Origin: Loripinus fragilis
Lineage: Eukaryota > Mollusca > Bivalvia > Lucinida > Lucinidae
Assembly: GCA_964019695.1 (NCBI GenBank)
Contig: OZ026526.1
Location: 14,412,754 to 14,476,753 of the forward strand
Reading direction: 5' to 3'
Length of the DNA: 64,000 nt
Within the stretch, counting starts at the first letter, position 1. Each line of letters starts with the position of its first letter. The position numbers were made by a program, and so were the translations under genes. The notes below the pieces were generated by a model. The model was not told the origin of the DNA and did no database searches. It saw only the letters and a program-made list of their open reading frames with translations. Below, one piece after another: positions 22,099-33,819 of the stretch.

Positions 22099-23142
22099 AC
22101 CTGCGTCGCTTTAGCGAGAGCAGGTCTAGTAGTGGGTCCACTCCGTCCGTCCGTCCGTCCGTCTTCCGTTCGTCTGTTAGTATGTTCGTCTGTCCGCAAC
22201 ACTTTTGGGGTGCCTAGTTTGTGTAATCTGTAACCCCAACAGTTTTCATTCTTTATATTCAAACTTTTCCTAATAATTGTTCATACATTGAAGATGTGCA
22301 CCTCCTAATTTGTTCACATTTGATAAATATTTTCTCATATTTTAGGGGTGTTGAACTTAGACATTTTTTCCATCCGAAATGCGTAGATGGTGTCAGGTTT
22401 GTGTAATCTGTAACTCAAATAGTTTTCATTCCTTTACATTCAAATTTTGTATAATGATTGTTCACACATTGAAGATGTGCACACTCTATTTTGTGCACAT
22501 TTGATAAATATTTTCACACTTTACGGGGTTTGAACTTAGACATTTTTTCCAAACGAACCGGTACGGGGTGTCTGGTTTGTGTAATCTGTAACTCCAACAG
22601 TTTTCATTCCTTTATATTCAATCTTTGCATTATAATTGTTCATACATTGAAGATGTGCACCTACTATTTTGTATACATTTCACGATTTTTTTTTTCATTT
22701 TTGGGGTCTTGAACTTAGACATTTTTTTTCTGTAAAATGCTAAGAGGGTGTCTAGTTTGTGTAATCTGTAACTTCAAAAGTTTTCATTCTTTAATATTCA
22801 AACTTTGCATAATGATTATACATACATTGAACATGTGCACCTTCTATTTTGTGCACATTTGATAAATATTTTCACAATTTTTACCCTGTTGAACTTAGAT
22901 ATTTTATCCATCCGAAATGCTTAGGGAGTGTCTGGTTTGTTTAATCTGTGACTCCAGCAGCTTTCATTTCTTCATAATTAAACTTAACATTGACCATGTT
23001 TGCACCCTATATTTTGTGCACATTCGACCTTTGGATTGCTTACGTTGTTTATTTGTGTGTAATCTGTAATTCAAACAGATTTCATTCCTTTATATTCAAA
23101 CTTTGCATAATGACATTAAGGATGTGCACTGGTGACGCAGGT
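22099..23142 (+). repeat. 180-bp tandem array, copy 2 (six units)
   Basis: AATCTGTAAC-type anchors fall near 22225, 22405, 22583, 22763, 22943 and 23061, so the period is 178-180 bp until a short last step. The array opens, like copy 1, with a (GTCC)n tract (22137-22163) and the block GGGTGCCTAGTTT. It is bounded by ACCTGCGTC at 22099 and its inverse GACGCAGGT at 23134-23142. A small hairpin, GTCGCTTTAGCGA, lies just inside the left end. No coding frame is shared between units. Confidence 0.85.
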
Positions 23143-23440
23143 ACAGAGCAGAGTTTGTTCTTGTTTGGTTTGAGCCTTCATCTACCTCCTAGCTTTGCAT
23201 ATTCGAGTTAGTCAAGACTATAAATCGCGGGAGCACTGCACATTAACCACTAAGGCTTTAAGCCACGAAGTCTTCGTCACCGTCGGCGTACATATGTAAG
23301 TTGGATAATCCAAGCTGTCGGCTGCCACTTTCGTAATTGCAACCAGAATTAAAACGCATAAACCGTGTACAACGCTTGATGTGCCTGATCTATCTATCAG
23401 TTCAGATAAAAGATCAATGAATTTTACACAGTGTCCAACC

Positions 23441-23752
23441 GTAACACTGGAAAACGGTCACAACGCCGGAACCTCGGCCATTTCACGCCGAATTTCGGTA
23501 CTTTTCAGTAATTCGCCGCCATTTTTTGTGTTTTGACAGACGGTAGGTAGAAACTATCACTTTTTAAAATATTAGAATTCGTTAATCGAACATGAAAAGT
23601 AACCTATCCGGATCTACATACATTCTTCAAACTGCCAAATCGTCAACTGCAACATATCCATTGCTAAAATTCTAAAACACTTCAAAAGAAATTGTTGTTC
23701 AGGTTCGTACATGCACTAAGAAAGCTTTCATACTAGGAAGGTTCGTACTTTT
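23441..23752 (+). repeat. Dispersed repeat E, uninterrupted copy
   Basis: It matches 33206-33816 in inverted orientation. Shared blocks include ACGCCGGAACCTCGGCC/ACCGAGGTTCCGGCGTTG, TTTTGACAGACGGTAGGTAG, GAACATGAAAAGTA and CATGCACTNAGAAAGCTTTC. It preserves the empty target of the MITE inserted in the other copy. I recognise no protein in it. Confidence 0.75.
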
Positions 23753-24927
23753 TAGATATTTTTGAAATTATTGATCAGTGATGAATGAAAATGTATTTGA
23801 AGGAGACCTTGTATCATGAACTGACCATTGCTGGGTTTTTTATTGCCCAGAAAGCAAAGACAGAGGCACAACCCGCGAAATCTAAGGTAACGCCGGATAC
23901 AACGGTCATGCGTGCTTGCCAATAGCCTGTAAGTATAGGCTATATGAGTGAAACGGACGGACTATGTAAGAGTTTGGTATATATGAATTTGGAAGGAGTG
24001 CAAGTTTCTTGGTAAGCAAAGAAGAGCAAAAAGGCCCCTGGCCCCTTGTACAGTGTAAGGATACAGTATATGTGCCATCAACTTCATTTGATCCCGCTTG
24101 CGAAACACACATACCTAACCACGCAAATCAGAATAACATGTGATATTCTGTCAAGTTTAATCAGGTTGACAATGGTCTGACAGTACCACATTTTACATTT
24201 CCTTTTCAGCCCTACCATTCCGTGCACAATCCCATCAGATTCACGTTTTTTGGCATATTTTTATAATTGAAGTCATGGTTCCACAAAAATAAGATGATTG
24301 ACACTCAGGAACTGATGCACTCAGGTCCACACGTTATGCCCTTAACATTAAGAGGTAAGTTATAAAGACACAAAATGAACTCAATAAACAAATAAAACGT
24401 ATGCCAAGTGTTTCCCTTTCGATATTAAGGGCTTGAGACCTGATCAATTTCAATCGTTGCTTATCTTAAACCTACGGCATGTCTCTGAATTTGCAACAAT
24501 ACGCACCCATCTCAGCTGGGTTGAAAATGTACACGTGAGCATGCCTGTGGGTTGTATATGAGTCATTCTACAAAAGGTGAGGAATTCCTGTCCCACGCCT
24601 AAATACTTGCATATTTTTTTTCTAGTTAAAATATCCGGTTTTTGGAAGTATGCTTTGATTCAATTGGTCGATTATCTCACATTTACTACAGTGCTTGGAT
24701 GTTCATTTATTTTCCTAAATGAATTAAGGGTTACCCCCCTCATAATTGCTTGTTCCATCGCCAAAAAGTGATGGTTGAACTTAAGTTTGACAAAAAAGCG
24801 TGTATAAACAAAACAAACAGAGGCGTGATGTTAGTCGTTTGCAGAAATCTACCAATGACAGAAAAATAAATATACTTTGGTTTGTTTTGTAGCTGTGACA
24901 TGAGTGTTTAGGTATGTCCCACAGTTT
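23753..24927. other. No feature recognised
   Basis: I see no repeat partner, RNA gene or convincing exon. Confidence 0.4.
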
Positions 24928-25439
24928 GTCATCCCTGTTACCACAGTTACAGTTATAGATTTAACAGAGTTACTACCCATGAAAATTACTTGGCACTGCA
25001 CTTTTGTGAGGTAAGGAGTGTAAACTTTCTAAAAAACGTTAAATTATTTAAGAAAAGATTGCTTAGAGGTAAATATGAAACAATTAAACGAAGTAGGTAT
25101 TGAGTCAGACAGGTAATTTGTCATCCCTGTAACCCATATTTCAATACAATGCAAATGCTGCAAACAAATAAAAATCCAAAAACTAAATAAGTATGATGTG
25201 TCTCAATGTTAATGTGTAAAGAAATCAAAGTTCTTTCTTCCAGACAGCAAATCAAGTGGGAGTTTACATACTTTTTGTCATCCCTGTTACTGTCATCCCT
25301 GTTACTCACCAACAATAGCAGAAATGATTAGATATGTAAAATATAAAAGGTGGCTGTGTTCGACCATTTTTAATTCTTTCAACTAGGCTAATTGTATATG
25401 CTGTGTCTGTACAGGAGTTTAAGTTGGTCATTTGAACGA

Positions 25440-26215
25440 TTTTCATTAAACTTTACTCAAGGTCAAGGTCACACTTCAATGTTGTGGGATTTACCTTTTG
25501 TGCCCGCTCAATATCTTCTGAACCCTTTGAACGATTTATAGTTAACTTCACCCAAATGTCCCTCTCAGTGAGACGGTGTGCAGAAACCATGAACCGGGTC
25601 TGCAGACTCATGGTCAAGGTCAACTTTCAAAATCATGGGATTTTGCTTTCGGCGAGATGGTTTGTAGAACACATGACTCAGCTATGGAGTCTCGAGGTCA
25701 ATGTCAGAGTTCAAGGTCATGGAATTGACCCTTGATGTTGGTGTCTGCTAGATATCTCCAGAACCCTTTGAAAGTTTTTCATTAAACTTCACCGAAAAGT
25801 TCCTCTCAGTGAGACGGTGTGCAGAAGCAATGACTCAGCTACCAAGACTTTAAAAGGTCATGGTCACATTTCGAGGTCATGGGATATTTTTACCCTTCAA
25901 TTTAGCGTCTGGTTATGTCTAAATGATTTTTTAAAAAATCACTCAAATGCTTCCTTCGTTGAGACGTTGTTCAGAACCGATAACTCAGTTACGCACTGTC
26001 AAGGTCAAATTTCACTTAAAGGTAATGGAATTTACCCTTCAATTTCTGGTCCTCTCCATATCTTCCAAACACTTTGTACGATGTTCGTTTAACTTCACTC
26101 AACTGTTCCTGTTGGTGAGACGATGTGCAGAACCCGGGACTCAGCTACACGCTCACTCAAGGTCAAGGTTACGCTTCGATGTTATGGGGTTCTGCTGCGG
26201 GGGATTTTGCTGCCT
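25440..26215 (+). repeat. Mollusc-type tandem repeat with AAGGTCAAGGTCA
   Basis: Each unit has GAGACGGTGTGCAGAA (near 25570, 25811, 25962 and 26117), ACTCAGCTAC, TCAAGGTCAAGGTCAC, TTCAATGTTGTGGGAT-like and ATATCTTCTGAACCCTTTGA blocks. Spacing is about 155 bp in the later units. From memory this resembles a noncoding repeat common in mollusc genomes. The short open frames here are accidental. Confidence 0.8.
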
Positions 26216-26239
26216 TTCAAACAGCCGTCTTGTTCAGTG

Positions 26240-26960
26240 GAAAACATGTTTTACATATGCATATAGGGGAAAATCAAAACATTTGAAATCATAAGGCCTT
26301 GTTATTGGATAATAAGATATGTAACATCACTTAGAGGACCTTTCAAAGTTTGTTTAAATTATGTCCATGGGAACAAAATGCCCGGGGCGGGTGGTCACAT
26401 ATTTTACATATGCTTACATAGGAATAACTTAAAATATATTCTGCCTAAAGCCTTCACAATTAGAATATAGCATCACCTCGTTGACCAAATTCGTTCAAAT
26501 TGTTCATATTGGGCACTGTGGCAAAAAAAGTTCACTCCCTGGGGTACACTTATTTTAAGTATGGTTTTCCTGGGTCAGGTGTGGTGCTTGATTGTGTTGA
26601 TTCCTGATCTTTGCCCTCTTTCTTACTTTTATGTAAGGAATCAGTAGTAGCATAATCTTTATTTCGAATATTCACAAGGCCTAGAGCATGTAGCATAATC
26701 AAATGTACCCAAAACAAGGACCTTCAAATGATGGGGCCTAATTTGTTCCGCCTTAGAAGTTACATGCTTTATAATGATTTATTCAGAGAAAGATATTAGC
26801 ATTTTTTGTTCTGCAGACTTGATATTTGGTGCTTAGCATCGCCTAGTGTTTTTTTACCAACTTTGTAACATTGATAGTTCTTTGGTCAAAATGGCCCCAC
26901 CCCGGGATCACATGTTTTTTTATATTGTTATATAGTATCTCGTAAATTCGAAGTCCTTGT
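26240..26960 (+). repeat. Mollusc-type repeat with CCCCGGG and TTCAAATT blocks
   Basis: TTTTACATATGCATATAGGG near 26250 recurs as TTTTACATATGCTTACATAG near 26402, and TTGTTCAAAT, GGCCTAGAGC, GCATCGCCTAGTG and GGCCCCACCCCGGGATCAC follow. This order matches, from memory, a widespread bivalve and gastropod repeat. A fragment of dispersed repeat D (26565-26640) is set into it. Confidence 0.7.
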
Positions 26961-28684
26961 AACTAGAGATGAATATCCAAGTATCGAAACTTTCAATTTA
27001 TAGGGAAGAAGACATAAAATATAAAAACCCCTAAATTGATTATTTTTAGTGTTTTTTATCATCAAATATTTGTTTTTGTGTGCAAAACAAAAGTCTCTGA
27101 GATACGTTTCCTTTACGCATCAAACACCTGTTTTTATTGACAGTTATTAAAATAGTTCATATATAGGCCCTATTTCTTATTCCAGCGTACCTCGAATTTA
27201 TTTGGAATAAGCGAGTATTTCAAAAAATCAAATTTCGTATTTTTGAGGTTTTGCTGTACAAAGTGATTTATAAACTCATGATAGATCTTCTCGGAAACCA
27301 CTAGATCTAGAGTCTTAATACAAATGTATTGGGTATTTAGGATCAACTAGTGGTCTTTTCTAAGTTTTTTTCAAATAATGGTCACGTGCACCAATAGAGG
27401 TCACAGGGTCATTAGGACAATTTCAGTTTCTGATTGGCACCTGTTAAAACATTTAACGAAAATTCCAGTGAGTGATCAATAGTGATTTTAAGTGAGAACT
27501 GAAATGTCACTTTGAGCATTTAAGAGCTCATTCTATCAAAAGCACATTCACCAGGTTAAGGTTTAATCATTCAAGTGCTTTCTATTGTTCTGAAGAAAAA
27601 ATGTTGATGTCATCCCTGTTACTGAAGGTCATCCCTGTTACCCGCCAACTTTGCCTCAATTTATTAACTAATCCAATGTTCAGTTGTTGCATTTAATTAA
27701 CTAATGTGTAAGTTGGTGCCTGCGGCTACCGATCGCAGAAAATAAAGATACTCATCCTGTTATTTCTCAAAATGGATTTGATGTTATTTGTCTTAAAACA
27801 CGTTGTTTCTGTAAAATAGCTAAAAATTGGTTATATTCTTAGTACCAAAACATTTTCAGCGGAATAGGTTTGTAAAATTAAAGGTCTATAAAGGAGATTG
27901 AAGTTTGTAAAAGAAAAAAACTTGGATAATAGTTTTATTAAGGAAAAATGGTTTCTTGTCGTGCTAACAGGGATGACATTTTAAACTAGGGCAGCCATCA
28001 AAGTAAGCCAACACCTGCATTATTATGCAAATTCCTTTGTCTAGATGAATGGTTTATTGCTGTTAATTGTTCAGAGTTGAAATTAAAATCTAAAAAATCC
28101 AAATTAGTTGTGTTATTTTTTGCAAATAGCTCAAAATCCTTCACATTTGTAGAATGACTCTTATGTAAGTTACAAACAAAGGGCTCAGGATTGAGCATTT
28201 AGGTGTACCGGGTTTTTGGTTTCAACGTTTTCTTTCTCTTGAAAGATTAATAACAAACCAAGCACTGGCTGGTTGACCAGTATTTGAATGCAAACATTTC
28301 AAGCAAGCACAATATATATTTTTTTTATTATTTCGACATTCTTAAAAAAATTAGAGTCTCAAATTAAAATATAAAATCCTGTAAAATCAAAACATGAATT
28401 AAAACAATAAAAGAGAGAAAGAACCATCTAAAACAAATAAAAAACAAAAATTATCTGAAAATTAAACTTTTCAGGCAAATCCCTTTCATTTAGCCCTTTG
28501 TATTCTGATTGATTTCCCCATACATACTGATACAATAAGTATAGGACTGTCCATTGTAAAAATATGGACAAACATCGCTACCCAAATGCCCAAACAGCAA
28601 AAAGTCGTCTTCTTTGGAATCTTCTAAAATTTTCGACGCCTCCTCGTCAAACAGTTTAGATCCACCAAAGCATATTGCAACTTC
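26961..28684. other. No gene seen; AT-rich
   Basis: Contains a small hairpin (ACCACTAGATC near 27298 with GATCAACTAGTGGT near 27342) and three copies of the GTCATCCC motif. Nothing else is recognised. Confidence 0.4.
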
Positions 28685-28735
28685 AGTTTAATAACAGTCT
28701 GATCTGGCTCCACATAGGTTGCCCCAAATTGGTTT
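28685..28735 (+). repeat. AACAGTCTGATCTGGCTCC repeat, copy 1
   Basis: TAACAGTCTGATCTGGCTCC, ACA, GGTTG and CCCAAA recur at 31055-31105 in the same orientation with few differences over about 50 bp. The AGTCTGATCTGG core also occurs in the hairpin at 35354-35400. Confidence 0.65.
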
Positions 28736-29289
28736 ATGATATTTTTCTCTCATTAAAATATAATTAAATATAGACTTACAATAATGAATCTAGCTTTAGC
28801 AGATCTAAACCCAGAATGACCTCGCACGGACACTGTATGTTTCCTTTAAGCGCTCAACAAACCAGCCAAAATCGACTGGTACCCGCTGTTTTCTTATTTT
28901 AAAGCATACAATGATTGGATGGCTCATGGTCTACAACTTGTATAAGTATATGTTTTTACAAAAAGTAAGCTCAACGCTAAACATGCATAAATTTGTCATT
29001 TCGTCATTTTTAACCCAAACAGCAGCACAAGTTTGCGATAGACATAAAGACACACATGTAGGCAATCAGACAGATCCATTTTGTTGCTCGAACTCACAGA
29101 ACTTTAAACCCACATGAGCTTCCTGGGTGTACCAACTTTTCTACTGCCAACTTCATTTGAATTGACTTTGGGTCACGTTTTTGACTTTGGGGCATCTATG
29201 TCTGAACAAGTTCGATTTAGTGTAAGGGTTTACTCTTGTCAGTGCCATTACTCCTAATCTGTATACAGTATGTGACATATACAAGAATC
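28736..29289. other. No feature recognised
   Basis: AT-rich, with no repeat partner seen. Confidence 0.35.
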
Positions 29290-29739
29290 ACAGCCTACGT
29301 CACAGGAAGCGACTTCGGTTTATATTTTGATGACATTATCAGGACACATGCGATGGACTGTTGAGATTGATAAGCATTATTCTCTCTTTTCTTTTTACTT
29401 CTATGTTATAACTCTTGTTTTGGTGGGGCATCAAAAAAGCCAATATTCAAGGACACGATTTACTTTAAATGTATTCTTGACGGCTGAAAATATGCGAAAA
29501 ATATTGATCAACCAATGCGACCATACATTCTGCGTAATTGAACAATTTGATTCAAGTGTTTCTCGATATTATCAACCATTTTCAGTCTGAAACATAACGA
29601 TATGTTTGGTGAACCTAACACTATCGATACAAGCTAGCTGTATAAGATGGCTGGTTTTATTTCATCAATGAATTGAACTGATATTTCAACAAGGCATACA
29701 AATCTAGCGACAGAAGTCGCTTCTTATGACTAAGGCTGT
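29290..29739. mobile_element. Candidate 450-bp element with 30-bp terminal inverted repeats
   Basis: ACAGCCTACGTCACAGGAAG plus CGACTTCGGT at the left end pairs with ACAGAAGTCGCTTCTTATGA plus CTAAGGCTGT at the right end, 25 of 30 positions agreeing. The interior is AT-rich and has only an 87-codon frame (29327-29590) of no known family. No clear target duplication is visible. Probably non-autonomous. Confidence 0.6.
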
Positions 29740-30739
29740 TAAGGGTGCATACTATACCCATTAAAAGACGCTTACATTTTATCGATTTTCTGTCTCCAAA
29801 GTCTTAAATCACATGACTACCTTAATTGCATTCCCCAGCTCTTGGGATTATCAGTTTGGGTTTAATGAGGTAAAATCCTGAGCAATAATAGTAGTATCAC
29901 TCATTATGACTCTCTCCAGTGGTCATACTGGATCATACTGGGCATATCAAATGACAATCATAATGAGGTGATTATGACTTCCTTACAGGGGGCAATAAAG
30001 TGGTCCCATGAAGGGATAAGGTATGTTCTGATAAAATATTGATCTTTATCGTAGTGAAAGAAATTGTGTTGTATACAGGTAAGTCCCCTCTTGATGCCCC
30101 TTTAATTTTGTGAGATAATGAATATTTCCCTTATCAGTTAATCCTTTAATGATCTCTATTGGACAAGAATACTTTATGTCACAGTCAGCAATTTTTAGTA
30201 GGTTTTGGACGCTTCCTGGGTTGAGCCAGTATTAAACAGAATATAATGTGTATTACCCAATGTCAAAATGCAGAGCCTCAAAAGAGGCTTAAACTAGAAA
30301 CACCTCCATTTTAAGTCGAACACTCTACAACTGAAACACACTGCTTCTCTAAAATTACCCAACACAGTAAGGACTAAACAGTTGAACAGGCTGATTAACA
30401 CCCAAACCGTTTTCAACCCTGAAGACTGCTGTGCGGTTTGGTTAAACTGAAAGGTTAAACTCATCTTCAAATTCCAGGCAACAGAGCAATATTAAATGGG
30501 ACTTTGAGGAGTTAAACAAGCCAGGGAGTGACCTATCAAACTTCTGATTTATGTCCAATATTCTTCCAGGAAGAATGGGGTCTATTATAAGAGCCATTCT
30601 CTGAGAACAAGTCTCCCTGAATATTTTATCAACTTGTAAATATAAACTCGAAATTGTGCTTATGAAACACTATGCCCCCATCCATTAGCTTGTCGATAAG
30701 GATGATCTCACCATTTTCTTAAAATCTACCCACAATCCT
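29740..30739. other. Mostly featureless, with one possible SINE fragment
   Basis: Near 30205-30290, GGACGCTTCCTGGGTTGAGC followed by CAGTATTAA resembles the body of the SINE at 34924 in the same orientation, but is strongly diverged. The rest has no partner in the window. Confidence 0.35.
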
Positions 30740-32560
30740 CTATAAGCTGACCAAATCTGAGGCCACTAGCTGTAATAGTTTTCAAAATATCTTTATTATA
30801 AGTTTTCGATGACCAAATTTTCAAAGGGCAAGCACTCAAAAAAATGTAGTTTAGTTTAAACATATTTTATTGCCACAAATTACAGCAATGGGGTTGGGTC
30901 ACAAGTTCTTGCAACATTAGTTACGACCCTTCCCCTACATAATACAAATCAAAATATAAACTCCTAGCATGTAAACATGGCTATAAAACATATAATCAAC
31001 AATAAGTAAATAAGTAAATAATAAATAAATAAATAAATAAAATGTAAATATGTAACAGTCTGATCTGGCTCCACACTGGTTGTCCCAAAATGGTATATGA
31101 AAACGGCAATAACTCGAAAATAAAAACAACTTTAAATTTAAGCGCTACGTGCCTTTAGAGGCTATTTTGCCCCCTATGAGGCAAAAAATGAATTCACTTT
31201 TCGCCAAATTCTTCTTATTAGTTTATTAGAACAATGGCCCAAGTGTATAAGTCTGATATTAGTTTCACTTCTACGGTGCTATGGTAACAAAAATGGCCGC
31301 CATAATAGGCTGAAAATAGGAAACTGACCATTTTGGAGCTTTGAGACGTTTGACAGAGCTATAAACATAGAACACAAGCAAATACCAAAAAGATATATTG
31401 ATAGATGATGAGAATTATTATGTGATACAACATATTAAAAGGATTTCTGGTATTTAGCTGTGCTGATATCTAGTTCTTAAAAATTCGGTCTCTAAAAGCC
31501 TTAAATTTGGTCAAAAATGGCAATTTCTCTATTTTCAGCCTATTTTGTCGGCCATTTTTGTTACCATAGCAACAGTGAAATTTAAATAAATGCCGAAATT
31601 TTACTCTTCAGTCATTCTTCTGATAAATCAATCAGAAGAAATTTGTGAAAAGCAATTTTCAGTTTGGGGCTCCAAATGGGGCCAAATTAGCCCCTTAATG
31701 CATGTACCTCCTTCACCAGGTTATCTACTTATTATCTTCTATCAGCTGTCCAAGTTTGAAGCCCCTAGCTGTGATAGTTTTTGAGATATTAAGTTATATG
31801 TCCAAATTTGCAAAGGGCAATAACTCGAAAACAAATTGAATAACTTTTTCCTCTATTAGCTGACCAAGTTTGAAGCTCACAGCTGTAAGCTTTTTTTAGA
31901 TATCTTGATTACAAATTTAATTATGACCCTTCAAAAGGGGCATAACTCCACAAAGGGGTGTAATCAGGACTTATTTTTTATCTACTCACAATCCTCTATC
32001 AGCTAACCAAATATGGGGCCACTAGCCGTAATAGTTTTCGAAATATCATCATTATAAGTTTTGGATGAGCAAATTTCGAAAAGGCAATCACCTCGAAAAA
32101 ATGAAAAAGTCAACAACTAAAAAAACAACATTTGTTTTTCATTTTCACCAGGTTATCTACTTATTATCTTCTATCAGCTGTCAAAGTTTGAAGCTCCTAA
32201 CTGCAATGTTTTTTGAGATATCAAGTTTTCTTTGTCCAAATTTGCAAAGGACAATAACTCGAAAAAAATAAAATAACTTTTTTTTTAATTTTCACCAGGT
32301 AATCTACTCATTATCCTCTATTAGCTGACCAAGTTTGAAGCTCATAGCTGTAAAAGTTTTTGAAATGTCTTGATTACAAAATTTCATCATGACATTTTAA
32401 AAGGGGCATAACTTTACAAAGGGAGATACTCCAGACTTTAAAAAAAATAATGTGTCAATTATTTTTGATGAGGAATCCATATATGAAATTTCAAAATTGT
32501 ATCTTAATAAATTTTGAAAGGACGGATGGATGGAAGCACGGATAAGCCCAAAGCAATATG
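30740..32560 (+). repeat. Degenerate tandem repeats with AGCTGACCAAGTTTGAAG
   Basis: The anchor and its variants recur near 30745, 31747, 31858, 31998, 32174 and 32323. Each is followed by CTNACTGTAATAGTTTT, GANATNTCNTTATTA and GGGCAATAACTCGAAAA-like blocks. Between about 30790 and 31700 the order is interrupted by unrelated AT-rich sequence, including a (TAAA)n run at 31003-31043 and the repeat at 31055. I see no coding capacity. Confidence 0.7.
31055..31105 (+). repeat. AACAGTCTGATCTGGCTCC repeat, copy 2
   Basis: This is the second copy of the repeat at 28685-28735, with CACACTGGTTGTCCCAAAAT where copy 1 has a close variant. Confidence 0.65.
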
Positions 32561-32589
32561 CCCCTTCAACTTTTCCAAAGTTGGGGGCC

Positions 32590-32890
32590 AAAAAAAGCAG
32601 TGAGTATGATCAGGAACTGCTTCAATTATTCACTGTAGACTAACCCATGGCACCACGAGAAAGAGCCACAGAAAACTAACAGTCACAAGACATCAGCAAA
32701 ACAATTAAAGTAAAGCAACCAGCTATCTGATCCCCATCAAGATGTTGCATAACTAGAACGGCAAAAAATTAGTGAATAACAAAACAAGGACCGAACACAG
32801 AACCCCATAGACAATGGAAGCAACAATAAACAAGGAATCAACAAAAAAGAACCGGCGCCTAAAACAGAGAACAGCCTACGCTAATATAAC
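32590..32890 (-). repeat. Dispersed repeat D, minus copy (other half)
   Basis: On the minus strand it shows TGTTTATTGTTGCTTCCATT-like, ATCTTGATGGGGATCAG, GGTGTCTTGTGACTG-like, GGCTCTTTCTCG and TTCCTGATCATACTCACTGC. The same order is found on plus at 56800-57062 and in part at 43640-43715. Confidence 0.7.
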
Positions 32891-33205
32891 TATCAAGTAC
32901 AAATCCTGACTATAGAAGCAATGACGACATTAAATTCTAAGCAGTGACTGGAGCTAATTGAGCTTATATAATTATCTCCTTTAAAATTAAACTGTTGTTC
33001 CTATGGTTTGGACCACGGCGCAGCTGTCTTTTGTCCCACAGCACGACCGTTGTATCCAGCGTTACCTTAAATTTCTCGGATTGTGTCTCTATCTTTGCTT
33101 CCGGTAATAAAAATCTCAGCATTGGCCAGTTCATGATACAAGGCCTCTTTCAAATACATTTTCATTCATCACTCATCAATAATTACAAAAAAGAAAAATA
33201 CGAAC

Positions 33206-33816
33206 CTTCCTAGTACGAAAGCTTTCTGAGTGCATGTACGAACCTGGGCCCGGAATTACAATGCCTCCTTAGAGTTAAGGAAGACTTAAGTTAAGTATTG
33301 ATATTTCAGCATGCTATATTATATGCTAAATAATTTGCCTGGATCGATGCAGTACTTGTGGTCATAGATATCTTTGTGATATCTTTGTGATACACAGAAA
33401 AAATGAACTTGACTATTTTGATTTTAATCAGTTTGAAACGTTATTTTTCGCATCCTGAAAAATCAATACTTAAATTAAGTCTTCCTTAACTTTAAGGCGG
33501 CATTGTTATTCCTGGCCCTGAACAACAATTTTCTTTTGGGGTGTTTAACAATTTCAGCCAAGTTTATGTTTCAGTTGAAGATTTTGCAGATTGAAGAAAG
33601 TATGTTGATCCGGATCACGGATGTGTCCGGATAGGCTACTTTTCATGTTCGCTGAACGTACCCTAATATGTTTTTTTTAAAAAAAGTGATTGTTTCTACC
33701 TACCATCTGTCAAAACACAAAAATGGAGGCAAATCCATTGGAAAGTACCGAAATTTGGCGTGAATTGACCGAGGTTCCGGCGTTGCGACCGTTATTCCAG
33801 TGTTACGGTTGGACGC
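33206..33816 (-). repeat. Dispersed repeat E, copy split by a MITE
   Basis: This is the inverted partner of 23441-23752. It is longer because a 273-bp MITE sits at 33246-33518 and a short extra block lies near 33600-33640. Outside these the two copies align with frequent substitutions. Confidence 0.75.
33246..33518. mobile_element. MITE with GGGCC-terminated inverted repeats
   Basis: Left end: GGGCCCGGAATTACAATGCC. Right end, inverted: GGGCCAGGAATAACAATGCC. The inverted arms continue for about 56 bp, including AAGTTAAGGAAGACTTAA-like sequence on both sides. Comparison with the uninterrupted copy at 23441 shows a precise insertion between AACCT and GAACAAC. The 1-3 bp duplicated (T or CCT) is ambiguous. 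A PIF/Harbinger-type origin is possible, but not shown. Confidence 0.85.
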
Positions 33817-33819
33817 TGA

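Larger units (their letters stand above)
24928..27977. repeat. Scattered GTCATCCCTGTTAC motif (seven copies)
   Basis: The 14-mer or a one-base variant occurs at 24928, 25120 (GTAAC), 25277, 25292, 27609 and 27628 on plus and at 27964-27977 on minus. None was found elsewhere in the window. Two pairs are adjacent, 15 and 19 bp apart. The flanks are otherwise unrelated. See the findings. Confidence 0.7.

Noticed and set aside
25440..26300. Host gene exons suggested by 83-115 codon plus frames
   Set aside because: The frames fall on a tandem repeat, differ between units and lack splice-site or domain support.
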